From Treponema sp. (GTDB taxonomy: Bacteria; Spirochaetota; Spirochaetia; Treponematales; Treponemataceae), in contig JAFLSN010000021.1 in NCBI GenBank assembly GCA_022510905.1, positions 1 to 40,501 of the forward strand: a DNA stretch of 40,501 nucleotides, written 5' to 3'. The translations under genes were made by a program, and so were the position numbers. This document shows, piece by piece, positions 7,572 through 14,157 of this stretch (its first letter is position 1; each line of letters begins with the position of its first letter). A model generated the notes under the pieces. The model did not search any database. It was not told the DNA's origin and saw only the letters and a program-made list of their open reading frames with translations.

Positions 7572-8214
7572 GGAATATTTGGATGCTGCGATGAATTGTC
7601 TTGGAGACGCTTTTGATTACGCCGTAAATGTATGTAAAGTTTCTCTTGGTGAATTTTATGATGCATTCACGGCATCAGGATTTGCACAGCAATTTGAAAC
7701 TGGAACGCCCCGCATTGTCTTAGGGCTTTCGGGGGCAGAACTCGTCCGAGAAATATTCAATAAAATAGACGGAACTATTGAAGCACCGGTACTTGAAGCC
7801 CCCCTTGACAAATCGTCTGAATATTGGACTGGTTGGATTTTGGCATATATACAATGGAAAACAGGCATTCCTTTTGAAGAGATAACCGAATATCTTCCGG
7901 TTGAAAACTTGCGCGACCTTTACCCCGGCCTTCACGAAGCACCAGAAGACAAGGCCGTCGATGTCTTTGCCTCGATATATCAAGCACAAAAAACCCCGAC
8001 AAAATTATATAAATTCCGAAAAATCAAAAACTATTCACAGGCAAAACTCGCTGAAAAAAGCGGGGTAAGCCTTCGTTCCCTCCAAATGTACGAGCAACGG
8101 AGAAAGAACATCAACAAGGCATCATTTGAAAGCGTTTATGCACTGTCAAGAGCCTTGAACGTAAGACCAGAAAATTTATATGAATACGAATTGCCTCCTC
8201 TTGTCAATCACTAG
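7549..8214 (+). CDS. putative antitoxin: DUF3791-like N-terminus fused to XRE-family HTH
   Basis: 221 residues in two parts. Residues about 5-65 (YLDAAMNCLGDAFDYAVNVC and following) look like DUF3791, the usual partner of DUF3990. A middle part of about 80 residues is unassigned. Residues about 150-215 form a Cro/C1-type helix-turn-helix: YSQAKLAEKSGVSLRSLQMY, then NINKASFESVYALSRALNV. GGGAG lies 10 bases before the ATG at 7549; the second ATG at 7552 is also usable. The fusion would let one protein neutralise the DUF3990 partner and repress the operon at the palindromes upstream. The stop codon lies within a hairpin. Role inferred from context. Confidence 0.7.
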   Translation: MMTHAYAEEYLDAAMNCLGDAFDYAVNVCKVSLGEFYDAFTASGFAQQFETGTPRIVLGLSGAELVREIFNKIDGTIEAPVLEAPLDKSSEYWTGWILAYIQWKTGIPFEEITEYLPVENLRDLYPGLHEAPEDKAVDVFASIYQAQKTPTKLYKFRKIKNYSQAKLAEKSGVSLRSLQMYEQRRKNINKASFESVYALSRALNVRPENLYEYELPPLVNH

Positions 8215-8232
8215 CCATCTAGTAATTGACAA
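8201..8232 (+). terminator. hairpin at the end of the toxin-antitoxin operon
   Basis: TTGTCAATCACTAG pairs with CTAGTAATTGACAA around a CCAT loop, 14 bp with one mismatch. The stop codon TAG (8212-8214) is part of the stem. There is no T tract, so it may stabilise the mRNA end rather than terminate. Confidence 0.45.
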
Positions 8233-8866
8233 TAAAGTCGTTAATCTGAGATCGTAGGAAAGGCAGAAATCGGCAGGCAAACACAAGCTCAGATACTCCC
8301 AAACTTTCTTAACTGAACGGGCAAGAAGGAAAATCTCACTACGCAAGCCCAAAAACTGATATAGCTGAAATTTTTACCGCCAATTCTTTCAAAACTCTAT
8401 TCTCCAACAAATTTCTAGCGCTATTTGCCGTTTGAGTCATAGGTCAGAATATAAAAATACTTTAAGTTTGCATGGCATATCCTCTTCTTAATATCAACAT
8501 GAATCGCCACGGTTTTACCATTGCCATATAGGCTGATAAGTTATCATCAAATAAAAAGCGGCGGTCTCCCGCACATTCTGATTTCTGCTAACCGTGCTGA
8601 ACCCGCCAATAATGCAGATTGTCATAATAATGGGCGCTTTGATAATTACCTGCGAAGCCACATATTCAGGACGGAACACAGCCTTGTCACAGTAATAATA
8701 ATTGCTGTCCCTTACAGTGCAGAGATTTTTTCTGAAGATCGAAGACTCATTATCGTCACGCCCTGTGCTTCGTGAGTCATACGGATTGATTTTCGTATCA
8801 AGGTCGTCATATAACACAGTAACTGTCCGTTCAGTCCGAACCGTCCTCATATCAGTCATAATTATG

Positions 8867-9768
8867 TCACTTAACATGAACGCCATTTATTGTATGACCG
8901 AAATACGCATCACCTTTCACCCAATAACCATTCCCAACATAATCATAATTATGTCCGATTCTGTAGCAAGCCTTTCCGTCCGTGTCTGTGTTTTCGGGTG
9001 CAAGATTCCCATCGCTTCCTAAGTAATAGATGTGATTACCGCCCGCCGAGATTTCTGAGCCGTCAGCGGGGTTTTTACCAGCATTCGCATCAACTCTGAC
9101 ACCATTCTGAAACTGAATCTTGGTATTCTCTAGTTTACCGTTCGACTCGACAACATCAAGGCGGAAAAGTATACACTCTCCATCATCCAGTGCAAGCGTT
9201 CCTCCCTGTCCCGTTCCTTTCCCGAAATATGAAATGAAACTTCCGCCCTAGAAATTGAAGACAGACATTATCTGTTGATTTCCTCACCCAAAGCCTTCGC
9301 ATAAATATTTCCCTTTCCTGTAGCGACCCCTAGTGAATACGATGTAATCTCCAGTCCGTCGATGAAACTTTCCACGCTGATGCCCATGCCGCTTTTTTAG
9401 TTAGAAACTAAAGCCTTGCGTTTCCGTAAGCGAAGATTCCGTATGGGAAAGAATACAGGAGAGCATGAACTCTCGAAACCTGTCCTCGGCTGAACTACAT
9501 CTTGTAAAAAAAATATAAGCAACATCGTTATTTATGGTAGACGAACTAGCTTCCCACCTGTACATTCGGCGTCAGCGTGTTTTATCGTACTTTTATCGTT
9601 CAGGGCAACCAGCGTCGCATTCTCGCCGTTCTCAGAGATTGAGAACAATTCAAGATCCTTATTTTTTCATTCAATTTGATTCAGCACAGAGCCTTTGATA
9701 TTCACGCTCGTTACTGAACTGTCCGAAGTTTTGCCTTTTTTGACAGTGACGGAATTTTAGTTTATAAA
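8867..9768 (-). pseudogene. shredded remnant of a repetitive surface or secreted protein
   Basis: Three minus-strand stretches read like one secreted protein but lie in different frames or behind stops. Around 9750-9667 it reads VTVKKGKTSDSSVTSVNIKG and then stops. Around 9390-9268 it reads GISVESFIDGLEITSYSLGV and on to a TAA at 9268-9270. From 9247 to 8867 a 126-residue stretch holds GGTLALDDGECILFRLDVVE, GNHIYYLGSDGNLAPENTDT and NGYWVKGDAYFGH. The composition (Gly, Asn, Thr, beta-strand-like) fits a treponemal surface protein; no family is assigned. The frame at 8515-8886 on the same strand may be another shred. No gene was recognised in 8233-8514. Confidence 0.5.
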
Positions 9769-9970
9769 GTACAAACTGATAAGAAATCGCTTTCTATACA
9801 TCTCCCAATCCCCGCAAACAGATAATGGGGGACATTTACTAATTTAAAAAACTCTCTTCCTTGTCGTTGAATTTGTCTGTGAGCAAGCCATCTTTTTTAA
9901 GAGCTTTTATTTTTTTCCCCAAGCTCCTTGTCGGTAAAACACATAAGAGAAGACCTGCCTAATATCAAAG

Positions 9971-10011
9971 ATTTAAAATTAGCCGCGCAGATAGCGCGGC
10001 TAATTTTAAAT
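9971..10011. terminator. perfect 18-bp inverted repeat
   Basis: ATTTAAAATTAGCCGCGC (9971-9988) and its exact inverse (9994-10011) enclose a 5-base loop. The flanks are AT-rich but no long T tract follows, so a terminator is a guess. There is no gene in 9769-9970. Confidence 0.5.
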
Positions 10012-10238
10012 TCGAGTTTTCTGCAAAAAAAAACGTCATTGGCTGCCGTTTCTCACTTTGTTGCAGAACGGCGTTCTTGCCCGTTGCCAAAAGTCCGATA
10101 TATACCGCCGCAAAATGGCACGGGTGCGTGAAAGTCCAGCATAACGTGCTGGCCACGATGGAAGGCATGGAATACCAAAAGAATGCCCTGAGGGGCATTC
10201 TTGGTGTCAGAGAGGCTCTGTGCTCGCGGTGCCAGAAT
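10012..10238. other. unassigned stretch with two further hairpins
   Basis: CCAGCA/TGCTGG (10136-10152, loop TAACG) and a longer stem between ACCAAAAGAATGCCC and GGGGCATTCTTGGT (10174-10206, 2-base bulge). The plus frame around 10120-10230 reads MEGMEYQKNALRGILGVREA, which looks protein-like but has no believable start or end. It may be a gene remnant or a structured RNA; I cannot decide. Confidence 0.3.
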
Positions 10239-10778
10239 TCAGCTTACAACCAGACTTGCATTGCAATTAGAACAGGAAAAATCTGTCTCAACAACCTCGG
10301 CATGGCATTTCGGGCAAAAATATTTTCCCGCCTCGGCATCATTCACGGCAAACATCTTGCCGTCTTTAATGTCATCAAGTTTATTAGAGAATGAAAGCCC
10401 CTTGGCCTATCAAGGCTGAGTTTAAATGAAAGGTCCTGGCCTCACTGAACTTGGTTTAGATGAAAGGCCATTAGACTCATTCGACTTGTTTTTTATCGCC
10501 TCCCCGTCTGAAAGTTTTGATTTTATCTCGTTAAGAACACTTGTGCTTGCTTCTGTTGAATTTGCGATGCAGACTACTGTTGCAATCAGGCCATAGACAA
10601 CAATGCAGTACACAAACGCGAGGAGGCAGGCGATTGCGGCTCCTAGCAGGAAAAAACCTACGGAGCCCCGCTTCAACATGGTTCCGCATATTCCGCCCGC
10701 GATTCCAGCGATTATTATCGTCAGGACGACAAAAACCTGTACCAATTCCTCAAACTTTTCCCGTAACCATTGAATCAT
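10239..10778 (-). pseudogene. membrane protein with C-terminal zinc ribbon, interrupted by repeat-borne stops
   Basis: Starting at 10778 (AAGGAG 5 bases upstream), the protein reads MIQWLREKFEELVQVFVVLT and has two or three membrane segments (VFVVLTIIIAGIAGGI, GFFLLGAAIACLLAFVYCIV). After ESNGLSSKPSSVRPGPFI it meets TAA at 10422-10424. In the same frame, beyond two more stops (10410-10412, 10407-10409), follows GLSFSNKLDDIKDGKMFAVN and a zinc ribbon with CPKC...CSNC, ending at 10239. The stops lie in a three-unit tandem repeat; removing two units (69 bases) would join SNGLS directly to FSNKLDD. The N-terminal 118-residue part could still be made and inserted in the membrane. It is divergent from the XRE gene at 10882. 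Function unknown. Confidence 0.65.
10391..10493. repeat. degenerate 34/35-bp tandem repeat, three units
   Basis: Units start with ATGAAAG at 10391, 10426 and 10460 (steps 35 and 34). The rest of each unit is only loosely conserved (CC-TGGCCT then CTGA-CTTGGTTTA-like). Two units add 69 bases, a multiple of three, and bring three in-frame stops into the minus-strand gene. Confidence 0.6.
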
Positions 10779-10825
10779 AAGAACTCCTTGTGATAAGCGT
10801 ATTTTTATAACGCTTTCACGTAATA

Positions 10826-10854
10826 ATGATACGCTAAAACTTATTATTTTGCAA
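10826..10854 (-). promoter_or_regulatory. promoter of the membrane/zinc-ribbon gene
   Basis: On the minus strand TTGCAA (10854-10849), 17 bases, TATCAT (10831-10826). The divergent region 10795-10870 repeats AGCGT/ACGCT: AAGCGT (10796-10801) and ACGCTT (10810-10815) are inverted, TACGCT is at 10830-10835, and AAGCGTAATAA is at 10860-10870. These may be binding sites for the XRE regulator encoded next door. Confidence 0.5.
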
Positions 10855-10881
10855 CGGAAAAGCGTAATAATTCTAAAGATT

Positions 10882-11190
10882 ATGACTGATATTTTGGAAA
10901 AAATTCGGAGATTCAAGCTCGACCGAAACTGGAGCGAGTATCAGTTGGCAGAACATTCCGGCATACCCCAATCAACCATCTCGTCCTGGTACAGAAAAAA
11001 CCAGATTCCAACCATTCCGTCCCTTGAAAAAATATGCGCCGCATTCAACATGACGCTGCCCCAGTTTTTTGCCGATGAAAGCACCCACCTGCAGTTTCTC
11101 ACGGAGGAACAGCAGGAACTTTTAGATGCCTTCGGCAGGCTTAAAAAAGAACAGCAGCAGGCGATCTTGCGGCTGCTCAAAACGCTGTAG
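10882..11190 (+). CDS. XRE-family transcriptional regulator
   Basis: 102 residues. A Cro/C1-type helix-turn-helix spans about residues 8-62, with WSEYQLAEHSGIPQSTISSW as the helix 2-turn-helix 3 core and IPSLEKICAAFNMTLPQFF as helices 4-5. The C-terminal 30 residues (LTEEQQELLDAFGRLKKEQQ) are a charged helix that may dimerise. The ATG at 10882 is preferred over the ATG-less extension to 10849, although no strong ribosome binding site precedes it. It is divergent from the membrane/zinc-ribbon gene with 103 bases between starts, and AGCGT-type repeats there make autoregulation plausible. It resembles small phage-type repressors and free-standing regulators; the target is inferred only from position. 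Confidence 0.75.
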   Translation: MTDILEKIRRFKLDRNWSEYQLAEHSGIPQSTISSWYRKNQIPTIPSLEKICAAFNMTLPQFFADESTHLQFLTEEQQELLDAFGRLKKEQQQAILRLLKTL

Positions 11191-11199
11191 CCGCGCACA

Positions 11200-11292
11200 A
11201 AAAATCAACACAGCCCGATGCAAAAGCAAGGCCTCGGGCCAGGGGCTAGCTTTGCAGAAGCGGGGTATGCACCATTTCCGCGTGAATCAACC
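11200..11292 (+). repeat. dispersed intergenic repeat, copy A
   Basis: One of four copies in the window. The shared core includes GCTTTGCAGAAG, CGGTATGCACC and TTTCCGCGCGAA. Copies A, B (20805-20899) and C (39913-40009) also share a left arm: AAAAATCAAC, then CCGATGCAAAAGCAA and a CCAGG step. It lies between the XRE gene and ppaC. 11293-11375 holds nothing else. Confidence 0.7.
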
Positions 11293-11375
11293 AGCCCCGG
11301 AGCCGGCTATTCATTTCTGCGGGCGGATGAGAGCTTGTTTTCAACGTGTAATTTCTTTTCCTTTTTGCATTTTTA

Positions 11376-11384
11376 TGGTATACT
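11376..11384 (+). promoter_or_regulatory. extended -10 promoter of ppaC, leaderless layout
   Basis: TGGTATACT (11376-11384) is a strong extended -10. The ATG follows after 6 bases (GGACAT) at 11391 and there is no Shine-Dalgarno sequence, so transcription should begin at or next to the start codon. Confidence 0.65.
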
Positions 11385-11390
11385 GGACAT

Positions 11391-13043
11391 ATGACTAAGA
11401 AGGTTTATATCATCGGACACAGGAACCCAGACACAGACGCTATCGTAGCGGCCACCGCCTATGCGCGGCTCAAACAGCTTATGGGAAAAAGCGAATACAT
11501 CGCGGCACGTGCAGGGCATCTTTCACCCCAGACAGAATACATTTTCCGCCGATTCAAAATAGAGCCGCCGCTGCATATTCCTGACCTTGTTCCCAAAACG
11601 GAATACTACATGAACGAAAAATTCATTTCAGTAGACCAGGACGTTTCGCTGTGGACCGCAGTTGACAAAATGATCAGCACAAATTCAGCTGTGCTTCCGA
11701 TTGTAAATATCGATGGCACCTACCAAGGCATGCTGAACTACAATGCATTCGCGTTGAACTCATACAAACTTCTGAATCCCAAGCGCGGCGACATTTTTCT
11801 GGCGAGCCTGCACTTGATTGAAAAAACGCTCAATGCCACACCGATTGTTGAATTTGACCCGGACGATTATTTTAACTGCACCATAATGATTGGCGATGAC
11901 GATGTTGACACATTCAAAGCGCTGCTTGCCGAACACAAAAACGAAAATATCATCGTTATCATTGGCGACCGCGACGACCTCCAGCGGGTCTGCATAGAAT
12001 CAAAAGTACGCGCCATCATCATCACCAAGGATTACATTGTAAAAAAAGAGCTCCGCGACCTCGCCAAGCAGAACGGAGTTTCCATAATTTCTGGGCATGA
12101 CAGCACCGCCACCACCGCCATGATGATTGAATATTCCTCGCCGGTGAGCGCCATGGCGGACAAGACGATTGAGCCCGTTCACGCCGATGACACAGTGCAA
12201 AAAATCCGTCCGCTGCTTGCGCAAAGTCCCGCACGAAGCCTTCCCGTTGTTGACGAAAACTACAAAGTAATCGGCATCATCAGCGAAAGCGACCTGCTTC
12301 ACGAAGCGAACATACAGGTGATTCTGGTTGACCACAACGAACCGCAGCAGGCCATCGAAGGAATCGAGCACTATGTGATTCAGGAAATCATCGACCATCA
12401 CCGAATCAATACATTTTCAACCCGCTATCCGATCACGCTTATCAACAAGCCTGTCGGTTCAACCAGTTCACTCATTGCCAACATGTACCGAGAAAACCAT
12501 GTGTCCATTCCAAAGGACATGGCTTCAATCTTGCTCTGCGGAATTCTGAGCGACACACTCATTTTGCAGAGCGCCACGACCACCGAATACGACGTGCTCA
12601 CCGCAGAATATCTGAGCTCGCTCACGGAGCTTGACATCAAGGAGCTGGGAAACGACATCATCAAAAGCGGGAGCCACATCGGAGGGCGCAAGGCGTCGGA
12701 AGTGATTCACCAGGACATGAAGGAATATGCGGAAGGAAAAATCACCTACACGGTAAGCCAGATTGAAGTTGACAGTACGGCTGAAATTCTTGGCCGCAAA
12801 GCTGAATTCCTAGACGAGCTTGAACAGCAGCGCAAGGGGAATGGGCAAGCCTTTGCAGCCCTGCTTGTAACAGACATAACCAAGCTGAGTTCTCTCATGT
12901 TCGTGGCAAGCGATGGCCGGCTCGAACAGATTTTAAACTTCCCGCGCCAGGACGAGCACATCTACTACATGAAAGACATCGTGTCGCGGAAAAAGCAGCT
13001 TATCCCGCTGCTTGGCGAGCTGGTTTCGCAACTGGCCCAGTAA
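11391..13043 (+). CDS. ppaC: manganese-dependent inorganic pyrophosphatase with CBS and DRTGG domains
   Basis: 550 residues; a family II (DHH) cytosolic pyrophosphatase that splits PPi to phosphate and drives biosynthetic reactions. The N-terminal DHH half has IIGHRNPDTDAIVAA (residues 7-21). An insert follows with a CBS domain (about 70-130), a DRTGG-like region (about 135-240) and a second CBS domain (about 245-305). The DHH part resumes with ILVDHNEPQQA and EIIDHHRI, and the DHHA2 domain carries SGSHIGGRKASEVIHQD (substrate clamp). CBS-containing family II enzymes of this architecture are regulated by adenine nucleotides (AMP/ADP inhibit, ATP activates). All metal ligands expected (H, D, D, H, H, D) are visible. 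Mono-cistronic or followed by metF 65 bases later, which has its own promoter. Confidence 0.95.
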   Translation: MTKKVYIIGHRNPDTDAIVAATAYARLKQLMGKSEYIAARAGHLSPQTEYIFRRFKIEPPLHIPDLVPKTEYYMNEKFISVDQDVSLWTAVDKMISTNSAVLPIVNIDGTYQGMLNYNAFALNSYKLLNPKRGDIFLASLHLIEKTLNATPIVEFDPDDYFNCTIMIGDDDVDTFKALLAEHKNENIIVIIGDRDDLQRVCIESKVRAIIITKDYIVKKELRDLAKQNGVSIISGHDSTATTAMMIEYSSPVSAMADKTIEPVHADDTVQKIRPLLAQSPARSLPVVDENYKVIGIISESDLLHEANIQVILVDHNEPQQAIEGIEHYVIQEIIDHHRINTFSTRYPITLINKPVGSTSSLIANMYRENHVSIPKDMASILLCGILSDTLILQSATTTEYDVLTAEYLSSLTELDIKELGNDIIKSGSHIGGRKASEVIHQDMKEYAEGKITYTVSQIEVDSTAEILGRKAEFLDELEQQRKGNGQAFAALLVTDITKLSSLMFVASDGRLEQILNFPRQDEHIYYMKDIVSRKKQLIPLLGELVSQLAQ

Positions 13044-13073
13044 ATCATTTCCCCGTGCGGCACCTGACGATGG

Positions 13074-13102
13074 TTGCCGTTTCCGGGGAAAGGTGCTATA
13101 CT
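13074..13102 (+). promoter_or_regulatory. promoter of metF, leaderless layout
   Basis: TTGCCG (13074-13079), 17 bases, TATACT (13097-13102) preceded by TGC, giving an extended -10. The ATG at 13109 follows after 6 bases (GGCCGC). No room remains for a riboswitch or ribosome binding site. Confidence 0.7.
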
Positions 13103-13108
13103 GGCCGC

Positions 13109-13987
13109 ATGACCATCACGCAGATCCTGGAGAAAAAAAAAACAACGGTTTCGTTTGAAATATTCCCTCCAAAAAAGCAGGACACATTTGATTCTGTGCT
13201 GGAAGCCGTAAAAGAGCTGAGTGAACTGAATCCCGATTTTATGTCAGTAACATATGGAGCTGGAGGAAGCACGCGCGGCAACACTGTGGAAGTGGCTTCA
13301 AAGATACTTTCGTTTGAAACGCCCGCGCTGGCGCACCTCACGTGCGTGGGAAATGCACGAACCGATGTTGAAGAAACAATCGATGCGCTCGAAAAAAACA
13401 AAGTTCAGAATGTGCTTGCACTCCGTGGCGACAAACCAAAAGACAGTCCTGAGCCTGCAACCGTTGACGGCCTGCACCACGCAAGCGACCTTGTGCAGAT
13501 TTTAAAGCAGCGCGGATTTTGCGTGGGCGGAGCCTGTTATCCCGAAGGTCATCCTGAAAGCGCAAACCGTGAAGAAGACATTGAAAACCTAAAATACAAA
13601 ATAAATGCCGGCGTTGATTTTCTAACCACCCAGATGTTTTTTGACAACAACATGCTATACAGCTATTTATACCGTCTGCAGACAAAAGGCATACATGTTC
13701 CTGTCATTGCAGGAATCATGCCTATAACAAACAGCGCGCAAGTTTCCCGCATGGTAAAACTTTCCTCCGCCTATGTGCCGGCAAAACTGCTTGCCATCTG
13801 CGACCGGTTCGCCGAAAAGCCGCAAGCCATGTGGCAGGCAGGAATCGCATACGCCACAGACCAAATCATAGACTTGATTTCAAACGGTGTGCGTGGCATT
13901 CATATATACACCATGAACAAGCCGGCCGTAGCCCGCGCAATCATGCAGAACATCGACAGCATTGTTGCAGCAGGCAACGACGCATAA
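13109..13987 (+). CDS. metF: methylenetetrahydrofolate reductase
   Basis: 292 residues, the normal bacterial length. It reduces 5,10-methylene-THF to 5-methyl-THF using FAD, the methyl donor for MetH encoded next. Diagnostic segments along the TIM barrel are FEIFPPKKQDTF (about 15-26), SVTYGAGGSTRGNTVEVASK, LAHLTCVGNARTDVEE, NVLALRGDKPKDS (flavin and folate site with the LRGD motif), GGACYPEGHPES, FLTTQMFFDN and PVIAGIMPIT. The frame extends upstream to 13055, but that would run across the promoter, and FEIFPP is at the normal distance from the 13109 start. The neighbour metH starts 170 bases downstream with its own promoter; 13988-14140 contains nothing recognised. Confidence 0.95.
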   Translation: MTITQILEKKKTTVSFEIFPPKKQDTFDSVLEAVKELSELNPDFMSVTYGAGGSTRGNTVEVASKILSFETPALAHLTCVGNARTDVEETIDALEKNKVQNVLALRGDKPKDSPEPATVDGLHHASDLVQILKQRGFCVGGACYPEGHPESANREEDIENLKYKINAGVDFLTTQMFFDNNMLYSYLYRLQTKGIHVPVIAGIMPITNSAQVSRMVKLSSAYVPAKLLAICDRFAEKPQAMWQAGIAYATDQIIDLISNGVRGIHIYTMNKPAVARAIMQNIDSIVAAGNDA

Positions 13988-14142
13988 AAATGAGCGTTTA
14001 AAATCATCCGCAAAATCAGAACCTTTCTGCGCTGCCGAGTTTAGAGTGCAAGCCAAAAACGCACTTGGCATAAAATGCAATGGCAGCTCATACATTGAGC
14101 CCTATGTCGCCAGGCACGGAGCTTTTCTTTTCTGTGGGACTG

Positions 14143-14151
14143 TGATATAGT
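14143..14151 (+). promoter_or_regulatory. extended -10 promoter of metH, leaderless layout
   Basis: TGATATAGT (14143-14151), then 6 bases (GAAAAC), then the ATG at 14158. No Shine-Dalgarno sequence. The -35 region (TTTTCT) is weak, as is common with extended -10 promoters. Confidence 0.6.
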
Positions 14152-14157
14152 GAAAAC

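Noticed and set aside
11200..11292. Dispersed repeat as part of an insertion sequence
   Set aside because: No terminal inverted repeats, no transposase gene anywhere in the window, and no target-site duplication seen.
13044..14157. SAM, S-adenosylhomocysteine or cobalamin riboswitch before metF or metH
   Set aside because: The promoters lie 6 bases before the start codons, so no leader RNA exists, and no conserved core of these riboswitches is visible.
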